Shown: positions 50,914 to 61,128 of the stretch, one piece after another
Numbering within the stretch: the first letter of the stretch is position 1
Layout: each line of letters begins with the position of its first letter
Assembly: GCA_963772335.1 (NCBI GenBank)
Contig: CAVYXF010000003.1
Location: forward strand, 62,001 to 126,000
DNA length: 64,000 nucleotides
DNA from: CAVYXF01 sp963772335
Lineage (GTDB): Bacteria > Pseudomonadota > Alphaproteobacteria > Rhizobiales > Rhodomicrobiaceae
Direction of reading: 5' to 3'
Notes under the pieces: generated by a model
Databases searched by the model: none
What the model saw: the letters and a program-made list of their open reading frames with translations, nothing else
Told to the model about the DNA's origin: nothing
Made by a program: the position numbers and the translations under genes

Positions 50914-51219
50914 TTACCAGCTCGATTTCACCATGCCGGGGATCAGCCCCTGCGAGGTCAGCTCTCTCAGCGCAATGCGCGACATCTTCAGCTTACGGTA
51001 ATAGCCGCGCGGACGGCCCGACAGCTCGCAGCGGTTGCGGATGCGCACCTTGGACGAATTGCGCGGCAGCTCGGCAAGCTTCAGCCGTGCCTGAAAGCGT
51101 TCCTCCACCGGAAGGCTCTGATCGGTCGCCTTGGCTTTCAGCGCTGCCCGGCGGGAAGCATATTGTTTCGTCATCCGGCGGCGCTTGCTGTTCCGCTCCA
51201 CCATGCTGGTCTTGGCCAT
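50914..51219 (-). CDS. rpsN: 30S ribosomal protein S14, zinc-independent form
   Basis: 101 residues with SMVERNSKRRRMTKQYASRR and RNRCELSGRPRGYYRKLKMS. Only one cysteine is present and the CxxC pairs of the short zinc form are missing, so this is the long C-minus type. Located between rplE and rpsH. Confidence 0.97.
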   Translation of the reverse strand: MAKTSMVERNSKRRRMTKQYASRRAALKAKATDQSLPVEERFQARLKLAELPRNSSKVRIRNRCELSGRPRGYYRKLKMSRIALRELTSQGLIPGMVKSSW

Positions 51220-51251
51220 ATCGTCTCTTCCTCTTGTCCGCTCAGCCGGCT

Positions 51252-51809
51252 TTAATTGCGGAACGGAAAGTTGAACTGCTTCAGCAGCGCCCGTGCCTCG
51301 TCGTCGTTCCGCGCCGTCGTGCAGACGATCACGTCCATGCCCCAGATCGCCTCGACCTTGTCATAGTCGATCTCGGGGAACACGATGTGCTCCTTGATAC
51401 CGGTCGCGTAATTGCCGCGGCCGTCGAAGCTCTTCGGATTAAGACCGCGGAAGTCCTTCACCCGCGGCAGCGCGATGGTGATGAAGCGGTCCAAAAACTC
51501 ATACATCCGGTTCTTGCGCAGCGTCACCTTGCAGCCGATCGGCATGCCGTCACGCAGCTTGAATGTCGCGATCGACTTGCGTGCCTTGGTCAGCACCGGG
51601 CGTTGGCCGGCGATCAGCGCCAGGTCGCGCGCGGCACTGTCGACCTTCTTGCGGTCGGCCGTCGCCTCGCCGATGCCCATATTCAGCACGATCTTCTCGA
51701 GCGAGGGCACCTGCATCGGATTGTCATATTTGAACTGCTCGACCAGCGCCGGGCGCACCTTCTCCAGATAGTGCGTTTTCAGGCGCGGCATGTAGCCATT
51801 CTCATTCAT
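51252..51809 (-). CDS. rplE: 50S ribosomal protein L5
   Basis: 185 residues that bind 5S rRNA and tRNA in the P site. NPMQVPSLEKIVLNMGIGEA, AGQRPVLTKARKSIATFKLR and FPEIDYDKVEAIWGMDVIVC are typical. The start overlaps the rplX stop region by 8 bases. Confidence 0.97.
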   Translation of the reverse strand: MNENGYMPRLKTHYLEKVRPALVEQFKYDNPMQVPSLEKIVLNMGIGEATADRKKVDSAARDLALIAGQRPVLTKARKSIATFKLRDGMPIGCKVTLRKNRMYEFLDRFITIALPRVKDFRGLNPKSFDGRGNYATGIKEHIVFPEIDYDKVEAIWGMDVIVCTTARNDDEARALLKQFNFPFRN

Positions 51810-52125
51810 CGATCAATTCTCCCGACCGCTTGGCGAAGCGCACCTTCCGGCCGTCGGCCAGAATGCGATAGCCGATCCGGCTCGGCTCTCCGTCCTTGGG
51901 GTCTTCGATGGCAATATTGGAGACATGGATTGGGACCTCTTTGGAGATGATCCCGCCTTCCCGGCTTGGTGTCTGCTTCTGATGCCGGCGCGCCACATTG
52001 ACGCCGCGCACCACCGCTGTGCTCTCGGAGGGGAACACCTTCACCACTTCGCCGTGCTTGCCTTTGTCCCGGCCCGCGAGGACGACCACCTTGTCGCCTT
52101 TCTTGATTTTCAGCTTGGTCGGCAT
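51802..52125 (-). CDS. rplX: 50S ribosomal protein L24
   Basis: 107 residues. The KOW motif is in IKKGDKVVVLAGRDKGKHGE, followed by VVRGVNVARRHQKQTPSREG and GRKVRFAKRSGELID. It starts 50S assembly. Directly adjacent to rplN (no spacer). Confidence 0.97.
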   Translation of the reverse strand: MPTKLKIKKGDKVVVLAGRDKGKHGEVVKVFPSESTAVVRGVNVARRHQKQTPSREGGIISKEVPIHVSNIAIEDPKDGEPSRIGYRILADGRKVRFAKRSGELIDE

Positions 52126-52494
52126 TTACAGAACCTCAGGCGCGAGCGAAATAATCTTCATATGCTGCTTGGCGCGAAGTTCGCGCGGCACCGGGCCGAA
52201 AATGCGGGTGCCGATCGGCTCACGGTTGTTGTTGACCAGCACCGCCGCATTGCGGTCGAAGCGGATCACGCTGCCATCGGCGCGGCGGATCGCGGTCGCA
52301 GTGCGCACGATCACGGCCTTCATCACCTGGCCCTTCTTGACGCGGCCGCGCGGGATCGCTTCTTTCACGCTGACGATGATGATATCGCCGATTGTCGCCG
52401 TACGGCGCATCGAGCCGCCCAGCACCTTGATGCATTGCACCCGCCGCGCGCCGGAATTGTCGGCGACATCCAAATTGGTCTGCATCTGTATCAT
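52126..52494 (-). CDS. rplN: 50S ribosomal protein L14
   Basis: 122 residues: IQMQTNLDVADNSGARRVQC, DIIIVSVKEAIPRGRVKKGQ and EPIGTRIFGPVPRELRAKQH. All are invariant L14 blocks. Located between rpsQ and rplX. Confidence 0.97.
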   Translation of the reverse strand: MIQMQTNLDVADNSGARRVQCIKVLGGSMRRTATIGDIIIVSVKEAIPRGRVKKGQVMKAVIVRTATAIRRADGSVIRFDRNAAVLVNNNREPIGTRIFGPVPRELRAKQHMKIISLAPEVL

Positions 52495-52577
52495 TGTCGG
52501 TCCTTAAACATCCGGCTCCGCGGGCACGAGCCGGAGGCCCACGCGCGGCTAGTCAGTCAATCCCCGCAGGGCACCGG

Positions 52578-52820
52578 TCAACCGGCAGCCTCCTGCTGCA
52601 AAACCTTCCACCTTTTCTTCTTCGAGACCGGCGGACACTCCTCGATGCGCACGACGTCGCCCTCCTTGAAGCGGCTCTCCTCGTCATGCGCGTGATATTT
52701 CTTGGTCAGTCGTACGGTCTTCTTTAGCACCGGATGGGTAAACCGGCGCTCCACCTGGACAACGACGGTCTTCTCGTTCTTGTCCGAGACGACCACCCCT
52801 TGCAGAATACGTCTTGGCAT
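52578..52820 (-). CDS. rpsQ: 30S ribosomal protein S17
   Basis: 80 residues: RRILQGVVVSDKNEKTVVVQ, RRFTHPVLKKTVRLTKKYHA and VRIEECPPVSKKKRW. An early 16S-binding protein. It lies 5 bases after rpmC and 83 bases before rplN, the largest gap in this part of the cluster. Confidence 0.97.
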   Translation of the reverse strand: MPRRILQGVVVSDKNEKTVVVQVERRFTHPVLKKTVRLTKKYHAHDEESRFKEGDVVRIEECPPVSKKKRWKVLQQEAAG

Positions 52821-52825
52821 CGGTC

Positions 52826-53044
52826 TTAAGTCTCCTGTCCGGTAGTCTTGCCGGCCTTCTCCCGCTCGATCGTCTTCAGCTTGGCGATGGTGCGGCGCAC
52901 GACCCGCACGCGCGCCGTATTGGTCAACTGCCCGGTCGCCCTCTGGAAGCGGAGATTGAACTGCTCGCGCTTCAGCTTGATCAGCTCGTCATTCAGCTGA
53001 TCGGGCGTCAGGTCGCGGATTTCTGAAATTTTGAGGTCTGCCAT
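52826..53044 (-). CDS. rpmC: 50S ribosomal protein L29
   Basis: 72 residues, a helical hairpin near the exit tunnel. SEIRDLTPDQLNDELIKLKR, FNLRFQRATGQLTNTARVRV and RRTIAKLKTIERE are standard. ATG 53044 gives the family start; the longer upstream frame lies in rplP and is rejected. Confidence 0.96.
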   Translation of the reverse strand: MADLKISEIRDLTPDQLNDELIKLKREQFNLRFQRATGQLTNTARVRVVRRTIAKLKTIEREKAGKTTGQET

Positions 53045-53048
53045 CTCT

Positions 53049-53483
53049 TTACGCCTTTGCCGCAGCCACGACTTCACCGAGCCGCTGCACGACCCGCGTC
53101 TTGATCGGCAGCTTTGCAGCTCCAAGCCGCAGCGCCTCACGGGCGATGCCATCCGGCACGCCGTCGATCTCGAACATGATCCGTCCGGGCTTCACCCGGC
53201 AGGCCCAGAACTCCGGCGCGCCCTTGCCCGAGCCCATGCGGACCTCGGTCGGCTTTTTCGACACCGGCAGGTCGGGGAAGATGCGGATCCACACCCGGCC
53301 CGCGCGCTTCATCTGACGCGTGATCGCACGCCGTGCCGCCTCGATCTGGCGGGCGGTGACGCGCTCCGGCTCCAGCGCCTTCAGCCCATGCGAGCCGAAA
53401 TTCAATGTAAATCCGCCCTTGGCCATGCCGCGATTGCGACCCTTATGTGCCTTGCGGAATTTTGTGCGTTTTGGTTGCAGCAT
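53049..53483 (-). CDS. rplP: 50S ribosomal protein L16
   Basis: 144 residues: LQPKRTKFRKAHKGRNRGMA, FGSHGLKALEPERVTARQIE and MGSGKGAPEFWACRVKPGR. L16 shapes the tRNA-binding centre of 50S. Four bases separate it from rpmC. Confidence 0.97.
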   Translation of the reverse strand: MLQPKRTKFRKAHKGRNRGMAKGGFTLNFGSHGLKALEPERVTARQIEAARRAITRQMKRAGRVWIRIFPDLPVSKKPTEVRMGSGKGAPEFWACRVKPGRIMFEIDGVPDGIAREALRLGAAKLPIKTRVVQRLGEVVAAAKA

Positions 53484-53506
53484 CGGTCAGTCTCTGATTA
53501 TCCCGC

Positions 53507-54256
53507 TCAGCCTGCTTGCGCCTGCTCGCTGCGCCGCTCACGATCTCGGTCACGGTCACGGCGACCGCCGCCGCCACCGCCGCCCTCCTGGCTCTCCAGC
53601 GCGAGGCGCTCCTGCGCCATGGGATCATGATCGAGGATCTCGCCTTTGAAGATCCACACCTTGATGCCGATCACGCCATAGGCCGTCTCAGCCAGCGCAG
53701 TGCCGTAGTCGATATTGGCGCGCAGCGTGTGCAGCGGCACGCGACCTTCGCGATACCATTCCATGCGGGCGATTTCCGCCCCGCCCAGACGCCCGGAGCA
53801 GTTGATGCGGATGCCGAGCGCTCCGAGCCGCAGCGCCGACTGCACCGCGCGTTTCATAGCGCGGCGGAACGCCACGCGGCGCTCCAGCTGCTGGGCGATG
53901 CTCTCGGCAACCAGCGTCGCATCGATCTCGGGCTTCCGGACCTCGACGATGTTGAGATGCACCTCCGAGGTGCTCATGGCGGCGAGCTCGCCGCGCAGCT
54001 TCTCGATATCGGTGCCTTTCTTGCCGATCAAAATGCCAGGCCGGGCCGAGTGCACGGTGATGCGGCATTTGCGGTGCGGGCGCTCGATCACGACTTTCGA
54101 GATGCCGGCCTGGCGGCGTGTCTTCGCGATATATTTCCGCAGCTTCAGGTCTTCCTGCAGCAAGCGTCCATATTCGCCGCGATCCGCATACCAGCGGCTG
54201 TCCCAGGTGCGGTTGACGCCGAGGCGCAATCCGATCGGGTTGACCTTTTGTCCCAT
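53507..54256 (-). CDS. rpsC: 30S ribosomal protein S3
   Basis: 249 residues, with the KH-type RNA-binding domain (IERPHRKCRITVHSARPGIL, IGKKGTDIEKLRGEL) and the C-terminal RINCSGRLGGAEIARMEWYR. After the conserved core there is an unusual tail of glycines and Arg-Asp pairs, a low-complexity extension of about 30 residues. Start and rplV stop share one base (54256). Confidence 0.97.
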   Translation of the reverse strand: MGQKVNPIGLRLGVNRTWDSRWYADRGEYGRLLQEDLKLRKYIAKTRRQAGISKVVIERPHRKCRITVHSARPGILIGKKGTDIEKLRGELAAMSTSEVHLNIVEVRKPEIDATLVAESIAQQLERRVAFRRAMKRAVQSALRLGALGIRINCSGRLGGAEIARMEWYREGRVPLHTLRANIDYGTALAETAYGVIGIKVWIFKGEILDHDPMAQERLALESQEGGGGGGGRRDRDRDRERRSEQAQAG

Positions 54257-54636
54257 CAGGCGCTCTCCTCGACTTCCTTCACAATTACCGTCAGCTGCGA
54301 GAACGGCTTGAAAATCCGCGCCACGCGGCCACGCGCCCGGGGCCGCCAGCGCTTCATCACCATCGTCTTGCCGACGAACGCTTCCGACACCACCAGCGAG
54401 TCTACGTCCAGGCTGTGGTTGTTTTCCGCATTGGCGACTGCCGACTGCAGCGTCTTTTTCACATCGAGCGCGATGCGCTTGCGCGAGAAGGTGAGATCGG
54501 CGAGTGCCTTTTCCACCTTCTGGCCGCGGATCATCTGCGCGACGAGGTTCAGCTTTTGCGGGCTGATCCGAATGTTGCGGGTCACGGCCTGCGCTTCGTT
54601 CTCGGCCCGGCGGCGTTCCTGTTTTGCCTTGCCCAT
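54256..54636 (-). CDS. rplV: 50S ribosomal protein L22
   Basis: 126 residues. RISPQKLNLVAQMIRGQKVE is the core helix, followed by AVANAENNHSLDVDSLVV and the tunnel-lining loop region KRWRPRARGRVARIFKPFS. The start leads directly from rpsS, three bases away. Confidence 0.97.
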   Translation of the reverse strand: MGKAKQERRRAENEAQAVTRNIRISPQKLNLVAQMIRGQKVEKALADLTFSRKRIALDVKKTLQSAVANAENNHSLDVDSLVVSEAFVGKTMVMKRWRPRARGRVARIFKPFSQLTVIVKEVEESA

Positions 54637-54638
54637 GA

Positions 54639-54917
54639 CTATCTCCTCTTCGCCTTCTTATCGGCGCCGTGGCCGTAATAAGTGCGGGTCGGTGAGAACT
54701 CGCCGAATTTGTGGCCGATCATATCTTCCGAGATCAGCACGGGCACATGCTTCTGGCCGTTATAGACGCCGAAGGTCAGGCCGACGAATTGCGGCAGGAT
54801 CGTCGAGCGGCGGCTCCAGATCTTGATGATCGCGTTCGACTTGCTGTCGCGCGCCTTCTCCGCCTTTTTCAGCAGGAAGCCATCGACAAACGGACCTTTC
54901 GAGACAGAACGTGGCAT
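54639..54917 (-). CDS. rpsS: 30S ribosomal protein S19
   Basis: 92 residues: PRSVSKGPFVDGFLLKKAEK, IKIWSRRSTILPQFVGLTFG and GHKFGEFSPTRTYYGHGADK. It is in the 30S head with S13. Lies between rplB and rplV. Confidence 0.97.
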   Translation of the reverse strand: MPRSVSKGPFVDGFLLKKAEKARDSKSNAIIKIWSRRSTILPQFVGLTFGVYNGQKHVPVLISEDMIGHKFGEFSPTRTYYGHGADKKAKRR

Positions 54918-54927
54918 CGTCTCGCTC

Positions 54928-55758
54928 CTATTTCTTCACGTGACGGCTGCGGACGATGTACTTGTCCGTCGAGCGGTTCGACCGGGTCTTGGTGCCCTTG
55001 GTGCCTTTGCCCCAAGGGGTGACCGGATGGCGGCCGCCCGAGGTGCGGCCCTCGCCGCCGCCATGGGGGTGATCGACCGGGTTCATCGCCACGCCGCGCA
55101 CCGACGGGCGCTTGCCCATCCACCGTTTGCGGCCGGCCTTGCCGAGGCTGATGTTCGAATTGTCGGGGTTCGACACCGCCCCGACCGTCGCCATGCATTC
55201 CGCGCGCACCCGGCGGGTCTCGCCGGAGCTCAGCTTCAAAATGGCATAGCCGGCATCGCGCCCGACGAGCTGTGCATAGCAACCAGCCGAGCGCGCCAGC
55301 TGGCCGCCCTTGCCGATCTGCATCTCGACATTGTGCACGATCGTGCCGATCGGCATGTTGGCGAGCGGCATGGCATTGCCTGGCTTCACATCGACCCGAT
55401 CGCCGGCGACCACCTTGTCGCCAATGCCGAGCCGCTGCGGGGCAAGGATATAGGACTGCTCGCCGTCCTCATACTGGATGAGGGCGATGAACGCCGTGCG
55501 GTTCGGGTCGTATTCCAGCCGCTCGACGGTCGCGGGTACATCGAATTTGCGCCGCTTAAAATCGACCAGCCGGTACTTCTTCTTATGTGCGCCGCCGCGC
55601 CGGCGCGCGGTGATGTGGCCGTGATTGTTGCGGCCAGCGGGGTCCGAAAGACCCTCGGTCAGCTTCTTGACCGGCTTGCCCTTCCACAGCGCCGAGCGGT
55701 CGACCAGCACGAGCTGGCGCTTGCCGGGCGAGGTCGGGTTGAATGTTCTGAGTGCCAT
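54928..55758 (-). CDS. rplB: 50S ribosomal protein L2
   Basis: 276 residues. The start is ALRTFNPTSPGKRQLVLVDR. NHGHITARRRGGAHKKKYRL follows, and the peptidyl-transferase-centre loop is VDHPHGGGEGRTSGGRHPVT. Located between rplW and rpsS. Confidence 0.98.
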   Translation of the reverse strand: MALRTFNPTSPGKRQLVLVDRSALWKGKPVKKLTEGLSDPAGRNNHGHITARRRGGAHKKKYRLVDFKRRKFDVPATVERLEYDPNRTAFIALIQYEDGEQSYILAPQRLGIGDKVVAGDRVDVKPGNAMPLANMPIGTIVHNVEMQIGKGGQLARSAGCYAQLVGRDAGYAILKLSSGETRRVRAECMATVGAVSNPDNSNISLGKAGRKRWMGKRPSVRGVAMNPVDHPHGGGEGRTSGGRHPVTPWGKGTKGTKTRSNRSTDKYIVRSRHVKK

Positions 55759-55774
55759 GGCTTCGCGCCTTCGC

Positions 55775-56068
55775 CTACAGTCCTGTGGTCACGTCGATGG
55801 AATGGCCTTCCATCAACGTCACGATTGCTTTTTTTACGTCGCTCTGCTGCCCTGGCCTACCGCGGAAGCGCTTCTTCTTGCCCTTGCGGTTCAGCGTATT
55901 GACAGCCTTGACCTTCACGTTGAACAACCGCTCCACCGCTTCCTGGATCTGCGGCTTGGTGGCGGACCTGCGTACCTTGAACACCACCTGGCTGTGCTCC
56001 GACAGCACCGTCGCCTTCTCGGTGATGATCGGCTGGACGATCACGTCGTAGAGTTCTGCTTCGTTCAT
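55775..56068 (-). CDS. rplW: 50S ribosomal protein L23
   Basis: 97 residues: YDVIVQPIITEKATVLSEHS, FKVRRSATKPQIQEAVERLF and TLNRKGKKKRFRGRPG. L23 is at the exit tunnel and docks trigger factor and SRP. Start overlaps the rplD stop by four bases. Confidence 0.97.
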   Translation of the reverse strand: MNEAELYDVIVQPIITEKATVLSEHSQVVFKVRRSATKPQIQEAVERLFNVKVKAVNTLNRKGKKKRFRGRPGQQSDVKKAIVTLMEGHSIDVTTGL

Positions 56069-56685
56069 TTGAACCGCTCCGAAATCGCGTCCAGCGCGGC
56101 CCTGGTCAGTACCAGCTTGTCCCGGCGCAAAATGTCGTAAACGTTGATCCCCTGGACCGGCAGCACATCAATATTGGGGATGTTGCGCGCCGCGAGGCTG
56201 AAGTTCTCGTTCAGCTCCGCCCCGTCGATGATCAGCGCCGAGGACAGGCCAAGGGCAGCGAAATTTGCCTTTAGCGCTTTGGTCTTGGGCTCAGCCAGCG
56301 ACGCACTGTCGAGGATGATCAGGCTGTCCGCCTTGGCCTTGGCCGAAAGCGCGTGCTTCAAGGCAAGCGCCCGCACCTTCTTCGGCAGCTCGATCGCATG
56401 GCTGCGTGGGACCGGCCCGAAGGCCTTGCCGCCGCCACGGAACTGCGGAACCGTCTTGTTGCCGTGCCGCGCCCGGCCGGTACCCTTCTGCTTGTACATC
56501 TTCTGCCGGCGCCCAGAGACCAGCGAGCGGTCCTTGGCGTGATGCGTGCCGGCCTGACGCTTCAAGAGCTGATAGCGCACCATGCGGTGCAAGATGTCGG
56601 TGCGCGGCTCCAGCCCGAACACGTCATCCGAGAGGTCCACAGAGCCGGCGTTTTTCGCCTCGAGTGTGGTGATGTCGGCTTTCAT
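56065..56685 (-). CDS. rplD: 50S ribosomal protein L4
   Basis: 206 residues. The tunnel loop is KMYKQKGTGRARHGNKTVPQ, next to FRGGGKAFGPVPRSHAIEL. The C-terminal domain with NIPNIDVLPVQGINVYDILR is normal. L4 represses the S10 operon in enterobacteria; no such leader is evident here. Three bases after rplC. Confidence 0.97.
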   Translation of the reverse strand: MKADITTLEAKNAGSVDLSDDVFGLEPRTDILHRMVRYQLLKRQAGTHHAKDRSLVSGRRQKMYKQKGTGRARHGNKTVPQFRGGGKAFGPVPRSHAIELPKKVRALALKHALSAKAKADSLIILDSASLAEPKTKALKANFAALGLSSALIIDGAELNENFSLAARNIPNIDVLPVQGINVYDILRRDKLVLTRAALDAISERFK

Positions 56686-56688
56686 CTG

Positions 56689-57408
56689 TTACGCGTCCTT
56701 CCCATTGCCGTCGGCCTGGCCATCGCCATTCGCCTTGCCGCGGATCGCACCGGGCTTCGGCGCATCCTTCGGCAGCTCGGCCTTCACGGCATCCCGCAGC
56801 AGCACCCAGCCGCCCTTGGCGCCCGGAACCGCGCCGCGCACCAGGACCAGCCCGCGCTCGACATCGATCTTGGCGACCTTCAGGTTCTGCGTGGTCACCC
56901 GCGCATCGCCCATATGGCCAGCCATTTTCTTGCCCTTGAACACCTTGCCGGGATCCTGGCGCTGGCCGGTTGAGCCGTGCGAGCGATGCGACACGGAGAC
57001 ACCGTGCGAAGCTCTAAGACCGCCGAAATTGTGCCGCTTCATGCCGCCGGCAAAGCCGCGGCCAATCGAGGTGCCGGTGACGTCCACATACTGGCCGGGA
57101 ACGAAATGGTCGGCGGTGATCTCGGCCCCCACATCGATCATGTTCTCCGGGGTGACCCGGAACTCGGCGAGCTTAGCGGTCGGCTCGACATTCGCCACGG
57201 CGAAATGACCACGCTCCGCCTTAGTGACGTTCTTCACCTTGGCGAGGCCGGCCCCTAACTGCAGCGCGGTATAGCCGTTCTTCTCAACCGTGCGATGCCC
57301 GACGACCTTGCACTGATCGATCCGCAGAACGGTGACGGGCACATGCTCGCCGCCATCTGTGAAGATCCGGGTCATCCCGAGTTTTTGTGCTATGACACCT
57401 GACCGCAT
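56689..57408 (-). CDS. rplC: 50S ribosomal protein L3
   Basis: 239 residues. MRSGVIAQKLGMTRIFTDGG at the start, RASHGVSVSHRSHGSTGQRQ and DPGKVFKGKKMAGHMG in the middle. The Gln of the GQRQDPG motif is the usual methylation site in L3. A Gly/Asn/Asp-rich tail of about 20 residues ends the protein. It follows rpsJ after 24 bases. Confidence 0.97.
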   Translation of the reverse strand: MRSGVIAQKLGMTRIFTDGGEHVPVTVLRIDQCKVVGHRTVEKNGYTALQLGAGLAKVKNVTKAERGHFAVANVEPTAKLAEFRVTPENMIDVGAEITADHFVPGQYVDVTGTSIGRGFAGGMKRHNFGGLRASHGVSVSHRSHGSTGQRQDPGKVFKGKKMAGHMGDARVTTQNLKVAKIDVERGLVLVRGAVPGAKGGWVLLRDAVKAELPKDAPKPGAIRGKANGDGQADGNGKDA

Positions 57409-57432
57409 CGAAGCTGCCTTTTACGTAAATGC

Positions 57433-57741
57433 TTAGAGCTTGATCTCAACGTCGACGCCGGCCGCCAAATCCAGCTTCATCAACGCATCGACCGTCTGCG
57501 GGGTCGGATCGACGATATCGATCAATCGCTTATGGGTGCGCATCTCGAACTGCTCGCGGCTTTTCTTGTCGATATGCGGCGACCGGTTTACGGTGAACTT
57601 CTCGATCCGGCTGGGCAGCGGAATGGGGCCGCGCACTTCCGCGCCCGTCCGTTTCGCCGTGTTGACGATCTCCTTCGTGGAGGCATCGAGCACGCGGTGG
57701 TCGAACGCCTTCAGTCGGATTCGGATATTCTGGCCTTGCAT
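57433..57741 (-). CDS. rpsJ: 30S ribosomal protein S10
   Basis: 102 residues: NIRIRLKAFDHRVLDASTKE, GAEVRGPIPLPSRIEKFTVN and the end LAAGVDVEIKL. S10 also binds NusB in transcription antitermination. It lies 53 bases after tuf, so the S10 genes may be transcribed with the str genes. Confidence 0.97.
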   Translation of the reverse strand: MQGQNIRIRLKAFDHRVLDASTKEIVNTAKRTGAEVRGPIPLPSRIEKFTVNRSPHIDKKSREQFEMRTHKRLIDIVDPTPQTVDALMKLDLAAGVDVEIKL

Positions 57742-57794
57742 GTCCGTTGCCCTCTGGAAGAGGAGCGCCCGAGGGCGCCCCCTTCACGCTTTCG

Positions 57795-58985
<1,191 letters not shown>

Positions 58986-59031
58986 CTGGCTCTCCGTGCT
59001 TCCAACCTCTTGGATGTGCTATCAATTTCGA

Positions 59032-61107
59032 TCAGGCAAACTTCGCCTGGACTTCCTCAGCCACGTTCTGCGGCACCTGAGCGTAGTGATCGAACTGCAT
59101 GGTGTAGGACGCTCGGCCCTGGCTCATGGAGCGCAGCGTGTTGACATAGCCGAACATGTTGGCGAGCGGCACCAGTGCGCTCAGCACGGTGGCGTTGCCA
59201 CGCATTTCCTGGCCCTGCACCTGACCGCGCCGGGAGGTGAGGTCGCCGATGATGCCGCCGAGGTATTCCTCCGGGCTCACGACCTCGACCTTCATGATCG
59301 GCTCGAGCAGCTTCGGTCCGGCCTTCTGAATGCCCTCGCGCAGCGCCGCGCGGGAGGCGATCTCGAACGCCAGCGCCGAGGAGTCCACCTCGTGATAGGC
59401 GCCGTCGATCAGCGACACCTGGAAGTCAATCACCGGGAAACCGGCGATGACGCCGTTGTCGAGCACGCTTTTCAGGCCCTTCTCGACGCCGGGTATGTAC
59501 TCCCTCGGCACCGCGCCGCCAATGATTTTGCTCTCGAACTGGAAGCCAGAGCCAGGCTCGCCGGGCTCGATCGCCAGCTTGACGCGCGCGAACTGGCCGG
59601 AACCGCCGGTCTGCTTCTTGTGGGTGTAGTCGACCTCGGCCTTGCGGGTAATCGTCTCGCGATAGGCCACCTGCGGCGCGCCGATATTGGCATCGACCTT
59701 ATAGGTGCGCTTCAGGATATCGACCTTGATGTCGAGATGCAGCTCGCCCATGCCTTTCAGGATCGTCTGGCCGGACTCGGGATCGGTCGAGACGCGGAAG
59801 GAGGGGTCCTCGTTCGCCAGTTTCGACAAAGCCAGGCCCAGCTTCTCCTGGTCGGCCTTGGATTTCGGCTCGATCGCGATCTCGATGACCGGATCGGGGA
59901 ACTCCATCCGCTCCAGAATCACCTGCTTGTTCGGGTCGCACAGCGTGTCGCCGGTGCGCACTTCCTTGAGGCCCGCGAGCGCGATGATGTCGCCGGCATA
60001 GGCTTCCTTGACGTCCTGGCGGTCATTGGCGTGCATCAAGAGCATGCGGCCGACGCGCTCGCGCTTCTCGCGGGTCGAGTTGAGGATGCCCATGCCGCTC
60101 TCGAGCTTGCCGGAATAGACGCGGCAGAAGGTGAGCGTGCCGACGAACGGATCGTCCATGATCTTGAAGGCCAGTACCGAGAGCGGCTCGGCGTCGGAGG
60201 ATTTGCGCACCACCTCCTCGCCGGTCTTGACGTCGATGCCCCTGATCGGGGGAACGTCCAGCGGTGAGGGAAGGAAATCCAGCACGGCATCGAGCAGCGG
60301 CTGCACGCCCTTGTTCTTGAAGGCTGAGCCGCACAGCACCGGATAGAAGTGGCCGCCGACCGTGCCCTTGCGGATCAGCGCCTTGAGCGATGCCTCGTCG
60401 GGCTCCTTGCCTTCGAGATAGGCTTCGAGCGCGGCCTCGTCCATTTCGACGGCCGTCTCGATCATCTTCTCGCGGTATTCCTTGGCCTTCTCCAGCAGGT
60501 CGGCTGGAATCTCTTCGTCGTGGAAGGCGGCGCCGAGCATCTCCTCCTCCCACACGACCGCCTTCATGCGGACGAGGTCGATCACGCCCTTGAAGGCGCT
60601 TTCCGCGCCGTAAGGGAGCTGAACGATGCAAGTCTTGGCGGCCAAGCGCTTATGAATGGAGTCGACGGACTCGTAGAAGTCGGCGCCGATCTTGTCCATC
60701 TTGTTGACGAAGAACATGCGCGGCACGCCGTATTTGTCGCCCTGGCGCCAGACGGTCTCGGTCTGCGGTTCGACGCCCTGGTTAGCGTCGAGCAGCGCGA
60801 CCGCACCGTCGAGCACGCGCAGCGAACGCTCCACCTCGATGGTGAAATCGACGTGGCCGGGCGTATCGATGATGTTGATACGCTTGTCCTTCCAATAAGC
60901 GGTGGTCGCGGCCGACGTGATCGTGATGCCGCGCTCTTGCTCCTGCTCCATCCAGTCCATCGTGGCAGCGCCATCATGGACTTCGCCAATCTTGTGGCTC
61001 TTGCCAGTATAGTAGAGGATCCGCTCCGTCGTGGTGGTCTTGCCAGCATCGATGTGCGCCATGATGCCGATATTGCGGTAGTCCTCGATGGGTGTTTGAC
61101 GTGGCAT
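59032..61107 (-). CDS. fusA: elongation factor G
   Basis: 691 residues, a five-domain translocase GTPase. YRNIGIMAHIDAGKTTTTER, IIDTPGHVDFTIEVERSLR and RMFFVNKMDKIGADFYES are the GTP-binding blocks. Domain IV loop region ADVQ-type sequence QVAYRETITRKAEVDYTHKK is intact. It lies between rpsG and tuf. A long open frame on the opposite strand (58945-60267) is only a composition effect. Confidence 0.98.
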   Translation of the reverse strand: MPRQTPIEDYRNIGIMAHIDAGKTTTTERILYYTGKSHKIGEVHDGAATMDWMEQEQERGITITSAATTAYWKDKRINIIDTPGHVDFTIEVERSLRVLDGAVALLDANQGVEPQTETVWRQGDKYGVPRMFFVNKMDKIGADFYESVDSIHKRLAAKTCIVQLPYGAESAFKGVIDLVRMKAVVWEEEMLGAAFHDEEIPADLLEKAKEYREKMIETAVEMDEAALEAYLEGKEPDEASLKALIRKGTVGGHFYPVLCGSAFKNKGVQPLLDAVLDFLPSPLDVPPIRGIDVKTGEEVVRKSSDAEPLSVLAFKIMDDPFVGTLTFCRVYSGKLESGMGILNSTREKRERVGRMLLMHANDRQDVKEAYAGDIIALAGLKEVRTGDTLCDPNKQVILERMEFPDPVIEIAIEPKSKADQEKLGLALSKLANEDPSFRVSTDPESGQTILKGMGELHLDIKVDILKRTYKVDANIGAPQVAYRETITRKAEVDYTHKKQTGGSGQFARVKLAIEPGEPGSGFQFESKIIGGAVPREYIPGVEKGLKSVLDNGVIAGFPVIDFQVSLIDGAYHEVDSSALAFEIASRAALREGIQKAGPKLLEPIMKVEVVSPEEYLGGIIGDLTSRRGQVQGQEMRGNATVLSALVPLANMFGYVNTLRSMSQGRASYTMQFDHYAQVPQNVAEEVQAKFA

Positions 61108-61128
61108 AACGAATGCGCCCTAAAAACG